Shown: positions 45,833-58,272, numbered from the stretch's first letter. The stretch: 64,000 bases of DNA from Lunularia cruciata (GCA_948567375.1 OX419759.1:11872744-11936743); one strand, 5' to 3'. Notes: generated by a model not told the origin, from the sequence alone. Made by a program: numbers and translations.

Positions 45833-46576
45833 GGAAAATGCAATCTTGTAGAGAACATGAAGGATGGGAAGACCCACATCAAGCAGTACAAGGGAGAGAC
45901 AAGAAGATAGTAAAATGGGGCGAGGCCTCAATAGAGGCTATATGAGAAATCTTGCCTACTGCACTTAATATATCTGAGCTATCCAAGTCATGTGATCTAC
46001 TAACAAATGGAGTATATAAAGAAACATCACCTAGTGTGATTGTTCTCATATGGATTGCACCAGCCATTGCACTCTGTAGGGCAGTGGACATATGTTGCCT
46101 AAATATGCTACAAAGTATGAGAGTGAGAGTGAGAGTGGTACCCCATGTTGCCTAACATGATAAACTCTCCTTCACTCCTTGTCAAATGCGGCGTCCATAG
46201 CTTCATATAACTCCAAGGCTAAAGGAACAAAGAGTTGAACTTCTTGTATGCCCCTATACTTGGAGACCTTGCGACCTGCTGCTGCACTTGCCGCCCATCC
46301 AGAGGGGATGGGTAATCACTCCCTCCAAACTTGTATCTCATGTTGAGGCAGTAACCATGACATCCACTACTGTCACTTGACCAAGTATAAATCTGCCTTG
46401 ACACATGTCATCCATGTTGGGTCAATAACCATAACATCCACTACTGTCATTTGACCAAGTATAAATCTGCTCTGACACATGTCATCTGCAAAACATACGA
46501 ACACTTCCTCCAAGCCAAGTATCCACACTCTCGTGCCATAGTAAACACTATGTGCCTAATAGCACATTATGCCATA
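45833..46576 (-). mobile_element. Inverted, 5'-truncated fragment of the same non-LTR family
   Basis: The reverse complement aligns with about 44775-45430, giving endonuclease-domain peptides on the minus strand (TALQSAMAGAIHMRTITLGDVSL; CRQIYTWSSDSSGCHGYCLN region). It interrupts the duplicated segment between sequences that are adjacent in copy 1 (near 27165). A stretch of about 75 bp is tandemly repeated at about 46333-46485 (both units contain CATCCACTACTGTCA and GACCAAGTATAAATCTGC). The 3' tail differs from the full element by about 18 bp. No clear target-site duplication. Confidence 0.85.
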
Positions 46577-47751
46577 TCAGTAGTTTTCACTATATATCAT
46601 TTGCAATATTCAATATGGGGAGGCTATTGTATACCATTATTAGTAAAGTTATCAAGTGTGTATATGTCAAAAGGGACCCTACGAAAAGAAAAAGACTCGA
46701 AGCTGCCACACTGGAAAGTCATCCCTAGAGTGGCGAAATAAAAGGAAATAATCAAACATTATATCCCCCTTCTTGAACGTTGGAAAACACAAAACCTTAG
46801 AAGAAGGACTATGAGATTAAGCATATTGAACAGGTCCAAGCAACTGTTAGGTTATAACGATAAAATAAAATTGGAAAATATTAATATATCTTTTAAGAGA
46901 CTGTTACGGGAGACCTCGAAGGTCCTCATATCAAAAGGTATCGTGTCAAACAAGGAATTAGGGTCAAGTCATACCAGTGCCAAAACTACATGATCTTACT
47001 TTCTAGTTAAGCGAACCTATGATGAGGGCTCTAGAAGGCACTGGATCACTAAAGAGAAATGAAGTTGTCAAATTCGAACATAAGATGTAACTTTAATTGG
47101 TGATCACGTAATGTATGAAGAAAATTATTAAATTCTTTTCACGATCTGAAAAACTAATTAAGTGTAGTATTGAGCGTGGATGACTTGTTTTTGCTTTGCA
47201 CCCTTTCTACTGAGATAAATAAGTTAATTAATATATTAAATATTATTTCAAGTGACGATTATATATGATAATTTTTATTGAAAGAAATAAGAAGAAATTA
47301 TCTTAAGAACTACTATTTTGCATATTTGACAAATCAATGTAAAGAGATTTTTGTTTTGGTGCAGGGACTTTCTAAACAATAGCTTTTGGATAAACTATAT
47401 TTCTCTAATTGGGTATCTTGACATATTTTAATCCCAGTTATCTATTAGAATTAGCCTTAAAAACATAAATACACTCCAATACATAATAGAAAATTTACAA
47501 ATGGAAATTTACCTTGGATTATACTACTCACATCTCTAAAATTAATATGTATAAGCTGTTTGAGTTCGATTAGTTTTTGGAACACTTCTGGTGATCTCAA
47601 CACCAGGCGACAATGTTTACATTTACATTGAGCTCGAGGCGGATGGTCTCCTAGTGAGGTCTCATGGCCGGATTTCGACTGAAAGCTCACATGATTAAAC
47701 CTTTCAAGACTCTAGATCTCACACACAAAATATAGGGAATTTGGCGGGTGA

Positions 47752-47753
<2 letters not shown>

Positions 47754-47844
<91 letters not shown>
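47754..47844. repeat. (AT)n microsatellite, about 91 bp
   Basis: Pure alternating AT. Open frames across it on both strands are artefacts. Confidence 0.97.
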
Positions 47845-47846
<2 letters not shown>

Positions 47847-48779
47847 CAGAATCGCAAGTGTTTTCGCGAAGGTTTATTTCTGCCGATTTCTTTTTCCCTT
47901 TGTTGTTTAGTGTATTGGGTTCAAATTCGACCATAGTTGGTTGTGATCTACTTTATATCCCGTCCTTTCACATTTCACTCTCTTTTGCTTTGTCACATTT
48001 AGACCCGTTTTTCCAGCCACCCCTCCCTATAACTATAATGTTCCATTGTTTTTACAACCACCCGTTCCCATAACTCTTGTATTGTTCCATCTCCCCTGGT
48101 ATTTTTTCTTCGCTCTTGGATTGATTTATGGTTCGTCCTCGACTGTGTTCCTATCCGACTCCGATCCGACTCATCATTTTTATCATTCCCGCATTGCTCT
48201 CTTCATCTTTATCATCGCTGCTTAATGGCGGGCTTGTACTTACCGTTTCCTATTTCTCGCTTAGTAGATGCTCGCGATTTCATGATTCTCGATTTGTTTC
48301 AATTATCCGTTTGTTGCAAGTTACCCTCGATGCATTCTACCTTAGGGTTTTAGCTCTAGAGTTCTAACACTACTCTAGCTCAAGCAGCATAGTGAATCAT
48401 ATGCATATTATCTATTGATCATTTGCAGTTCACGAGGTCCGGATAACTCGTTCCGGACTTTCATAAGTTCCAAACAACCCGTTCCCTGAATTGCTTTTGC
48501 TCTCATAATCTATATATTAAGAATACATGGTCGATAGTATGATATGCTTTAATATTCAATAAAATTTTCATCCAACAACTCTATCCGATATATAAGGGAC
48601 GCCTGCCAGTGTACGTGATTACAAAGCATTTTAGAAAAATCTGGCATAGCGCAAGTAAAGTTATGTTGTGCAGGGCTAGGTTCGAATTCGTTCGCAGACT
48701 ACTTGGAATCTCTTTTGAGTATCTTCCGCTCCATTGTCGCTGTGAGAAGCATCTCACGACCCCAAACTCCAGGAGCGTC
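47845..48779. other. No recognisable gene
   Basis: Pyrimidine-rich on the plus strand with short open frames only. No family motif and no repeat partner found. Confidence 0.4.
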
Positions 48780-49260
48780 AAAGTTCAGATAGTGCAGGTC
48801 AAACATGCCTCCTGATGACTAATTGCAGACCAGATAGTGATGAGCGTGTAAAAATTGAACACCTACAAGAAGTTCAATTAGGGAGAGGAGTATATTACGT
48901 GTAAGCCTTCTAGAGAAACCCAGAATGAGAAACCAGACCTCACAACACCGAGGCTGGTCGCATTTCATAAGCATGTTGCTTTACAAGATTCGCTCACTAG
49001 AAACTACAAGATCGCCTCAAGGTTGCCGAAAGAATCCAGGGCCATACTAACCGCAAAGTTGATCCATAAAGGTGCACAGAGTATCATCAGGTAGGATCCC
49101 AAAACGAGCAACGGCTTTTTGGAGCGAATTTACTAGGTTGAGTTAATAGCAACCTTAATCCTGTTGAGGAACTCAAGTTATTTCTTCAAGCTTTTTGTAT
49201 TTGCTTCACATGCAAAATAATGAAATCATTCGTATAAATCTCGAAGCTGTGTAAGAACTA
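48780..49260. repeat. Repeat unit downstream of the protease, partner at 51620-52910
   Basis: 48785-48893 matches 51620-51730 (GCAGGTCAAA...GATGACTA...GATGAGCRTGTAAAA). 48960-49235 matches 52640-52900 (CTCAAGGTTGCCGAAAG, CCAGGGCCATAC, CTCAAGCTTTTTGTAT). The unit lies 250-740 bp downstream of the aspartic protease stop codon. The partner lies upstream of the gene, so the gene is bracketed by direct repeats. Confidence 0.85.
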
Positions 49261-49515
49261 GTGGGGCAAAGATTAAACACATGTATCAACAACTCAAAAA
49301 CGAAATCATGATCACAGTCACTATTCTTTAGAACCAGAATTTTATTATAATGTAGATTACCTCCAATTTCAAAACTCGATGAGAAGGAGCGATGAAAGCT
49401 ATTGCCTCCTACATTATGGTTGAAAAGAATTGTGACCTCTCTTTTCCTTCAATACTGGTGGAATCCATACACTGACAGCACCTTGTTGCTCAAAACTAGA
49501 ACATGAAAGATTCAC

Positions 49516-50979
49516 CTATAAAAGGTTGCAATCCATTTCAACCCAGGAGATTACCAAATTGTCTTGGTCGTAAAGCACCTGGAAGTTTTGTTGCTGAACA
49601 TTCCCGAAGATGCTAAATCCACTGCTCTCCAGGAGTGCCAAACACATATAAGTATCTGTACCAGTGACTGAAAAAACTATCATGATATTCTCAAATGGAA
49701 GATCAAAGTCTGCACATTCGAAGTTATATGTCAATCGAGGAATGCTCACGCTGGGCAGATCTGTGATGTCATAGCACACTTCCAAACCAACCAAGTCGAG
49801 CATATCCACTCTTGTATATGTGGTGCCAACTTTATCCGTGTACGAGGTGATGATCTGTTGGTAGGCTATGGTGTTCAGAAGCGTGTAAGTAGTGCCAGAG
49901 TCGAAGATTACACCACCATTGCCTGAGGTATCTAGTGCAAAAGCTTCCGCTGGAATGTTCTCCTTCACTCCTTGAAGCGTGATGTCGATGAGGTTAACGT
50001 AGTAATATGGGACGACATCGACAGGGTATGGGGTAAGGATAGGTGTGGTCTTCAATCCTGTAATATTGGAAGGCACCGAGAGTTCACCAAAAATCAGAGG
50101 ACTCCTAGCTGAATCTTCTTCATATCGGCTTAGCAAGCAGTAAGAAAATTTGTGTGAACCGTTGAGAATTGGAGCAATCTGAGATGGGAATGAAATTGGG
50201 CCTCGAGCCAAGCCGACGAGACCATCAGTTCCAGAGAATGACCCATTGTTCCTGCGTCCACAACCGAATTGGAAGTCGGGGACTCTTGTCGGGGTACCAT
50301 TCGTAGAGGTTAGAGTGATAGTTTCGGTGGAGAAGTCTCCTTCGGTTGTGGATTGGTCTCCATAACTGTACGAGTATTGACAATTCGGGGTGCAGGTCAC
50401 CTGGTTGTTCCCCAATATCTCGCAACCTGGACAGCCCACAGGAGCATATGTCGTCGATTGAGAAGGGTCAAAGAGTTTAGATTCGAAACATATATCGCAA
50501 GGCGTACACTGCAACCACACAAGATCACTGCCTGTATCAGCAATGGCAACGAAATCCTGTGGCGGTGTGCCGATAGAAAACTCCATGGAGTATGACCCCG
50601 GAGTAACAGATATATCCGAAGAGATATCTAGCGTCCTCCTTCCGTTGAAGTTACCGTAAGGTGCATTTCTGGACCTCGTATCCAGAGATGCGGCTCGAGC
50701 TCTGCTCCTATCTACATCCCGGTGTATCCTCTCTACGACGGTTAAATCATCCGTCACCCCGTAAGTCGACGAGTCTATCAGATGTGCCTTGAATCCATTC
50801 GCAGAAGGATTGGCTGTATATTCCCCCAGTTGCCGGCTGGTGTGTGTCTTTGCATTTTTGGACCGTGTCAAATGCTTCGTCACCCAACCATTCTCTTGTA
50901 TGTTCAGAGCGGCAGAACTATACAATTGAATAACAAGCAGCACCACCAACGAGCTTGCTGGCCACGAACTCATGTTCAA
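49516..50979 (-). CDS. Nepenthesin-like (A1) aspartic protease, secreted
   Basis: 487 residues, a single uninterrupted frame with no intron. The first ATG (50979) opens a signal peptide with hydrophobic SSLVVLLVIQLYSSAAL (residues 9-25). A propeptide runs to about residue 120. The first catalytic site is ADTGSDLVWLQC (Asp148), followed by a Cys-rich nepenthesin-type insertion (CTPCDIC, CPGC, CTPNC), the flap YSYSYGDQST (Tyr206), and the second catalytic site VIFDSGTTYTLL (Asp360). The C-terminus has SIFGNVQQQNFQVLYD, conserved in plant atypical aspartic proteases. It is expected to cleave proteins in the apoplast or vacuole; no plant-specific saposin insert is present. It is one of only two complete, conserved coding genes here. 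Bracketed by partial direct repeats. Confidence 0.95.
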   Translation of the reverse strand: MNMSSWPASSLVVLLVIQLYSSAALNIQENGWVTKHLTRSKNAKTHTSRQLGEYTANPSANGFKAHLIDSSTYGVTDDLTVVERIHRDVDRSRARAASLDTRSRNAPYGNFNGRRTLDISSDISVTPGSYSMEFSIGTPPQDFVAIADTGSDLVWLQCTPCDICFESKLFDPSQSTTYAPVGCPGCEILGNNQVTCTPNCQYSYSYGDQSTTEGDFSTETITLTSTNGTPTRVPDFQFGCGRRNNGSFSGTDGLVGLARGPISFPSQIAPILNGSHKFSYCLLSRYEEDSARSPLIFGELSVPSNITGLKTTPILTPYPVDVVPYYYVNLIDITLQGVKENIPAEAFALDTSGNGGVIFDSGTTYTLLNTIAYQQIITSYTDKVGTTYTRVDMLDLVGLEVCYDITDLPSVSIPRLTYNFECADFDLPFENIMIVFSVTGTDTYMCLALLESSGFSIFGNVQQQNFQVLYDQDNLVISWVEMDCNLL

Positions 50980-53808
50980 AACTTCTGCTTACTGAACCTC
51001 TCAGCAAAATCGTTGGTAAGTGCGAGGCGATTTGGGAAATGTTATCTGTGTTTAGAATTCTAACGACTGAAGTATAAGTCAAGAAGAAATCAGTGAACAA
51101 AGTATTTTGACACTGAAGCCACTGACATTTCTACACTCCAGCTCAGATGAAAAGAATTGCAAGAACTGAGCTCAGAATTACACTTCCCAAAACAGCCACA
51201 ATACCAACTAAGAGTGGATCGCCGTCGGAGGCTGTGTAACAATGAAGTCCATGGTGCCGTCTTATAGTAATTTTGGCTGCGTCTAGACTTGCCACGTTTT
51301 GCTTCTGCAACTCCTCAGAAGAATTTATGCATTCGATCATGTTTGCCTCATTCGATCATGATTGCCTCATTTTCGGCGCTCAACCTGACGCTTGATCCCT
51401 GTAAGCATGCATATTGAGTCACAATCCGCGGGGGTGGAAAGCGCTCTGAGTGCAATCAGAAATTCTTCGACTAGTATATGTATTGTTACCAAATATGCTG
51501 GTCAAAACCTCTACAGGTAGCTTCGAAGGTGATGATACATATATTCAAGCTCAGTGTGAATATACTCCACCCGTTTAGGAGTGGATTCACGATACAATCC
51601 ATTCTAGCAAGCACGTTAAGATAATGCAGGTCAAAGATGCCTCTTGATGACTACATTGCAGAGCAGATCGTGATGAGCATGTAAAAGTTGAAAACCTGTA
51701 ATAAGTTCAATCAGGAAGAGGAGTATCAATGGACTCTCACATCACCGTCTCCTTAATTAGCTCAGTCAGTTCTCAGGTCTGCGACTTTAAACTTCACGTA
51801 GACTCGAGAGCTGCTTAACTTCACAGAAACAATGCAGTACGCTTTTCTTGAAACAGATTCCTTGACGTAAAAGAAAGGCGATATTCTTTGTCCTTGTTTT
51901 TGGTGCATTCGCTCACCACGCTGCTTAACATGCGGATGAGATCCACTCTATTGGCGTTAAATTCATCCACATAAAATTCATTCTGTTCCTTCCTTTCTAT
52001 TCCGTTTGAAACGCCGCTAATTGTATATGAGAAACGAGTTGGGAGGCAGTCAATGTGAATAAAATAGCTCAAAGATTCGTGGGGAATCTTTCAGTTCAAC
52101 CCTGTAACGAAGAACACTTATGTAATTATAACAGAGAGAGTATGCATGATGTCATTTGCGATGGCGGTAAACGCCCGAAGCTCACGATCATGAGCACAAT
52201 TTGAAATCAAGTGACCTTCAGTCACAAATGTATGGCCATACTACCGCAGATAATTAGAACGTTAACAGGAGGAAACATTTAATGTAACCACGAGGACAAA
52301 TAGGCCAATGTATAGTTGCGTAATCGGATGAGTAGTAGACCTACATCAGGAGAATCCGAGAGTGTGACCACTCTCTCAAGCGCGTGACTCTCGTTCGATA
52401 TGGGCACTGTTCAGGGAATTGGAAACCCGAACTAGTACATGTCTCTTGCTTCCGTCTTGCAAGTAGTTCCAAGTAGTATTCTTTGGGTGCGGTGTTTCTA
52501 ATTCCGTTCTGTTGAAATCGGAAACAGAGTATCATCAATCAGGTCAACCCGGTACTGCTTAAAGAATTATCGCATTTCATATGCATGTTGATTTATGGAT
52601 TCGCCACTAGAAACTACATGAACGCCTCAAGGTTCATACGATACCGAGCCGCATTTCATAAGCACGCTGCTTTATGGGATTCGCCACCAGACCTACAAGA
52701 ACGCCTCAAGGTTGCCGAAAGTATCCAGGGCCATACCGACCGCAAAGTTTATCTATAAAGGTGCAGAGTATATCTAAACAAGCAACGATTTTGTGGAACG
52801 AATTTCCTAGGTTCAGTTCATATCCTAGTTGGGGAACTCAAGTTACTTCCTCAAGCTTTTTGTATGTGATTCATATGCAAGACGTTGAAATCATATACAT
52901 GAATGTTTCACCAAGCACTCCAGGCCATTTGCCAGTGACAAGATCCCACCGTCCTCTCGTTAGGGTAGTTCGTGTCCAAATCGTTAGATCTGCGTAGAAC
53001 CACATCATCTGCTACACCAAGGAGCAGCTGTTTCCGTCACTTCGCAAGGATGCGGCTTCGTCTATACTTCCCCGCCTCCCAATACGCTATTTGCAACTTA
53101 TAATTTGTCAAGTCGCGAAAGAAGGGACACGAGTCGGATTGTTTGTGAGTAACGAGAAGCTTCCGTTTCGTGCTTTCCTCTTTCCACTTGGCCCCCTCTC
53201 TTAACAAAAGCTTTTTGACTCGGCGGTTTCCTTCATCCGATTGAAACTTCGCATATACTATTGAACACATGAAATGGAGGTTTAGTTCAAGACTTCAGCG
53301 GGACAACGTACAAGGTGGATACAAGTGCTACGATTCTCTTACTTTAACGCGTCTGGTTAAAGCTGTTTTGAGGGATAATTTCTTCCAATTTCTAGTTTTA
53401 TAATATTGATCCCTTACTTGGAAGGAGAGAAACATAAGCAGTCGACAACGATTAAAAAGATGCTTCGGAACTGTATATTAAACAGTACCCAGGATGCTGT
53501 CAAGGATTCCTCTTTAAGCGGCTTAGCAATCACTTTCGTAGCAGAACTTTGGTGAATCCTTGAGACACAACGTGTTTCTCTCTATTTCCAACAACGCAAA
53601 ATTGAACTGTGGAGTAAAAGATCAGAGAGAACCATGTGTACATATTCAAAAGGCTTCTGGAGGTTTGAAGAAGACCATATCCATTAGCCTTTGCATGAAC
53701 GCATGTCACTTGTACAATATATTTCGACCTTGGAACTCACCAGTTGGTGAGACGTTCTTGAATCCATAGATTTCAACTGACACTCAGGTCAAACTGTATG
53801 TGAATCCT
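50980..53808. other. Region upstream of the protease: repeat fragments, no firm gene
   Basis: 51270-51615 matches 28640-28975. 51620-51730 and 52560-52910 match sequence downstream of the protease (48780-49260). Within 52568-52710 a unit of about 75 bp (CGCATTTCAT...AACGCCTCAAGGTT) is tandemly doubled. Small minus-strand frames exist: 51143-51340, ending in a hydrophobic segment LLVGIVAVLGSVILSSVL; 51821-52072; and 53037-53270. None matches a family, and the first is not preserved in the related sequence near 28700. I do not call them genes. Confidence 0.6.
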
Positions 53809-54205
53809 TGTTATGTTTGGCTTGCTATAAGTGACTTGCCTAATCAAGAGCAAAACTTGACTGATGGAAACTCCTTACTGTATCATGCGGATATATATTC
53901 AGTCACTTCTAAGGTTGAGTATTAAAGTGACTAGATATCTTGAGTGGTCAATACTCATGAAGTCCCGCAGGTCTATATTCAGGAATTTAGACTGAAGTCA
54001 GAGTGACTATCCCTGTGTTTGTAATATATACATATGTGCAATGGAAATAAAGGTTAGAAGGCTGGTGTGAGCCTGTTTCAGCCGTGGAGGTAGCTTCCGG
54101 GACAGGGAGTGAACCACGTTATTTCCTGTTAGTCCTCTGATTTATGTTTAATGGGCCTTATGATGTGCTATTGCGAGAGGTCCCTTGGTACTGGATTATC
54201 TAACA
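53809..54205 (+). repeat. 5' LTR of the Copia element
   Basis: 397 bp, TGTTATGTTT to CTAACA. Contains ATATATACATATGTG near 54025, followed by GGAAATAAAGG, a likely polyadenylation signal. Confidence 0.96.
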
Positions 54206-54207
54206 AT

Positions 54208-54219
54208 CGGTATCAGAGA
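54208..54219 (+). other. Primer-binding site of the Copia element
   Basis: CGGTATCAGAGA two bases after the 5' LTR. Matches TGGTATCAGAGC (initiator tRNA-Met) except at the ends. Confidence 0.85.
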
Positions 54220-54223
54220 GTAG

Positions 54224-57200
54224 TTGGTCCTTAAGAGGGTCTTGAGATCTGAGGGTGCAGGGAAGTGGGTCCAGAAGCAAGTCCACAGTAAAGCAATGGC
54301 AGGGATGATATCCATATCAAATGCTAAATTTGCAGTGGAGAAGTTTGATGGGAAAAACAATTTTGGACTTTGGCAACTGAAGATGAAGGACCTTCTTGTC
54401 CAGTGAGGACTGCATAGAGCACTGAAGAAGAAAAAGGAGGACAAAAGTGATGAGGATGGGGAAGATGAAGATGCAGATCTGAGAGCTATTAGCACTATTA
54501 GGTTGAACCTTGCTGATGAAGTGCTATACAATGTTATGAATGAGGAACCTGCACCAAAACTATGGGCCAAACTGGAAAATCTTTATATGACCAATTCTTT
54601 GACAAACAGACTGTTTCTTAAACAGAAGTTGTATATGTTGACGATGAAGGAAGGCCAGAGTATTATGGAGCACCTCAATGCTTTCAACAAAATCATTTGT
54701 GAGTTGATGAGCACAGAGGTTAAGTTAGAAGAGGAGGATAAGGCATTGCTGTTATTGACCTCACTTCTCCACCATATGAGCATCTGGTCAAAACTCTTCT
54801 ATATGGGAAGGATGATATAAATTGTGAGGAGGTCACTTCAACATTATTGTCCAATGAGATGCAAAAAAGACCCGACCAAGAAAAGACAAATTCAGAGGCT
54901 CTATTTATCAGAGGAAGGGCAAGAGAGAGAGATCAGATCAAAAGTAAATCAAGGTCCAAGTCTAGAACTGGAGGTTTCAAAGGCAAGTGCTGGATTTGTG
55001 GGAAGGTTGGACATTTCAAGAAGGTTTGTAACAACAAGAGGCTTGAGTCTAACAAGGATAAAGGTCAACTTTCAGATCAAGCAAGCATTTCTGAGTCATC
55101 TGGAGTTGTGGATGATGTTCTATGTGTTACCCAAGACAAAGATGAATTTGAGGAGTCATGGATATTGGACTCAGGTTGCTCTTACCATATGTGTCCAAAT
55201 AAGGAGTGGTTTCATGAGTACAAATCATTCATTGGAGGATCTGTAATAATGGGGAACAACATGGCTTGTAAAGTTATTGGCATTGGTACAATACACATTA
55301 AGATGTTTGATGGTATTGTGAGGACTCTTGCTGATGTGGGGCATGTTCCTGAGTTAAGGAATAATTTGATATCACTAGGCACGTTGACTCAAATGGTTGG
55401 AGGTGGGGAGCAGAAAATGGAACACTCAAGGTATCAAAAGGAGCATTGTTGTAATGAAGTGCAAGAAGATAGGAAACCTTTATGAGCTTGTTGGAGAGAC
55501 CATCACTGGAGGAGTGGCTAGTACTATTTCTGAAAATGAAGATCCCAAAGATCTTACTCAGTTATGCCACCTCCATTTGGGTCATATGAGTGAAAGGGGT
55601 CTAAGTGAATTGTCCAAGCAACAACTTCTGAAAGGCCTTAAAAGTTGTAAGTTAAAATTCTGTGAGCATTGTGTAATAGGAAAGCAACGGAGGGTAAGCT
55701 TTTCCACAAGAGTTCATTGCACAAAGGGAATTTTAGGCTATGTGCATTCTGATGTTTGGGGCCCTGCACCTATAGCTTTAAAATCTGGAGCATTATATTT
55801 TGTATCTTTGGTGGATGATTACTCTAGAAGAGTATGGGTCTACACCATGAAGCAAAAATCAGAGGTCTTCTCTCTCTTTAAACAATGGATGGTGATGATG
55901 GAGAAACAAACTGGAAGGAAAGTGAAGTGTTTGAGATTTGATAATGGTGGAGAATACAAATCTGGAGAGTTTGATAGATATTGTAAGAGTGAAGGGCTAA
56001 TCCATCACTTTACCATACCTGGTACTCCTCAACAAAATGGTGTGGCAGAGCGGATAAATTGTACGCTCTTGGAGAAAGCAAGAAGTATGTTAAGCAACTC
56101 CAAATTGGAGAAGAGTTTTTGGGCAGAAGCTATAAATATGGCTTGTCATTTGGTAAACATTTCTCCCTCTAATGCTATTGAGTGTAAGACAACTATGGAA
56201 AAATGGACAGGTAGGCATGTTGATTACTCTTCACTTAGAGTATTTGGATACATAGCTTATGTTCATATTCAACAAGAACAAAGGACAAAGTTAGATCCCA
56301 AATCTAGAAAATGTACATTCTTGGGATATGAGAAGGATACAAAGGGATATAGATTATGGGATCCAGAAAGGTGTTGTCTTGTTGTGAGTAGGGATGTAGT
56401 TTTTGATGAGACTAGTACAATGAAGGCTATTACTATAGCAAAAGAAAAGAGAAAAAAAATTCAGTCAGATTTTGTTAAGATAGATATTGATCTTGGAAAT
56501 GAAGACATGTCACCTCATGTAGATCTACCTAGTGAACCATTAGAAGAGCAAAGCCCATAAGTGATTCATGAACGCAGGTATCCAAATAGGGATAGAAGGC
56601 CTCCAAAGAGATTTGATGATTCATTTATAGCTTATGCTCTTCTTACGGAGAATGGTGAGTCTTCTTCATATGAAGAGGCAATGCAAGATCAAAAATGTCA
56701 AAAGTGGCATTGTGCAATGGAAGAGGAGATGAATTCTTTGGTCAAGAACCAAACTTGGAGACTTGAAAAATTGCCTCTGGGAAAGAAGGCAATTGGTTGC
56801 AGATGGATATTCTGGAGGAAGGAAGGACTTCCAAAATCAGGTGGAGATAGATACAAAGCAAGGCTTGTAGCAAAGAGTTATAGCAAAAAAAGAAGTTGTT
56901 GACTTCAATGAGATTTTTTCACCAGTGGTCAAAATCTCTTAATGCGAGCACTATTGGCAATCGTTGCATTGCATAACTTGGAGCAACTAGATGTTACAAC
57001 TGCTTTTTTACATGGAGAATTGGAGGAGGATATTTACATGCATCAATCTGAAGGTTTTGTGGTACCAAGGAACCCAAACTTGGTTTGCAGGTTACAAAAG
57101 TCTTTATATGGACTAAAGCAAAGTCCAAGACTTTGGTACATGAAATTTGATACTTTCATGTTGAAGCAAGGATATAACAAAAGTGAATCAGATTGTTGTG

Positions 57201-58243
57201 TGTACCTCAAGAAGCTACATGGACCTAGAGTATTTGATTTAATCATCTTGGTACTATATGTGGATGATATGCTGATTGCTGCAAAGGATATGGTTGAGGT
57301 GGAGAAATTGAAAGCACAACTTGGTAAGGAGTTTGATATGAAGGACTTGGGTTCTTCAAAGAGTGTACTTGGAATTGAAAGTGTACATCGGTACAGGAGC
57401 AAGGGAAAGTTAAGGATATCTCAAAGGAGATATTTGGAAAAATTACTTGCTCGGTTTGGCATGGAGAAAGCAAAACCAGTGAACACTCCAATGGCAAGTC
57501 ATTTTAGGATATCATTGGAGCAATGTCCATCAAATGAGGAGGAGAGAAAAGTAATGTCCAATATTCCTTATGCTAGTGCTGTTGGGAGCTTAATGTATGC
57601 TATGGTCCGCACTAGACCAGACATCTCATATGCTGTGAGTACGGTGAGTAGATACATGGCAAATCCAGGGAAACAACATTGGGAAGTTGTGAAGTGGATA
57701 CTTTGTTACTTGAAAGGGACTATAAATATTGGCATTACCTTTGATGTGGAGAAGGAACAAGAAGGAGGAATTACAGGGTACGCAGATTCTGATTTTGCCG
57801 GAGACTTGGATAAGAGAAGCTCTACAACAGGATTTGCTTTTACACTTGTTGGTGGTGCGGGAAGTTGGAAGTCTACTCTCCAGTCTACTGTTGCTCTTTC
57901 TACTACAGAGGCAGAATATATGGCAACAACTGAGGCTGCCAAAGAGGCAATATGGCAACACAGATTAGCCAAGGATATAGGACTCCCTAATATGAAGTCC
58001 ACACTCTTTTGTGATAGCCAAAGCGCAATTCACTTGGCAAAGAATCAAGTATATCATTCAAGGACAAAGCATATTGATGCGAGACATCATTTTATCAGGG
58101 AAGTTGTGACAAATGGTGAAATCAATTTGCAAAAGATTGGCACAGAGGTAAACGCAGCTGATATGTTGACTAAACCTATTCCTGTTGAGAAGTTCAAGTT
58201 ATGCATGAACTTGCTTAACGTTCAATGTTGCTCTTTGGGATGA
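54224..58243 (+). pseudogene. Copia gag-pol polyprotein with two stops and several frameshifts
   Basis: Gag starts near 54299 (MAGMISISNAKFAVEKFDG). A CCHC knuckle follows (CWICGKVGHFKKVC, near 54990), then protease (SWILDSGCSYHMC, near 55160). Pre-integrase has H...C..C (LGHMSERGL, FCEHCVIGKQ). The integrase core has SDVWGPAPI, RFDNGGEY and TPQQNGVAERINCTLLEKAR. RT has TAFLHGELEEDIYM and the catalytic LYVDDML near 57260. RNase H has YADSDFAGDLDKRSS and VALSTTEAEYMA. Breaks: TGA at 54407, a one-base loss near 54770, two frame changes between about 55390 and 55440, TAA at 56558-56560, and a frame change near 56885-56940. RT plus RNase H (56942-58243, 433 codons) remains open. Confidence 0.95.
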
Positions 58244-58272
58244 TAAGGTGGATACAAGCAAAAGGTGTAGTT

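Larger units (their letters stand above)
39227..47580. other. Duplicated segment, copy 2, right part (contains intact GH16)
   Basis: Aligns in the same orientation with 23326-28180. Interrupted by a non-LTR element (42574-45460) and by an inverted fragment of the same family (about 45833-46576). Between and beyond these, the alignment resumes at exactly the cognate bases of copy 1. It ends near 47580; a further matching piece lies at 51270-51615. Confidence 0.9.

Noticed and set aside
47719-47936. Open frames on both strands with Ile-Tyr repeats
   Set aside because: Same artefact, from the 91-bp AT tract.
51143-51340. 65-codon minus frame with a hydrophobic C-terminus as a small membrane protein
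   Set aside because: The related sequence near 28700 has a stop after a few codons and no homologue is known to me.
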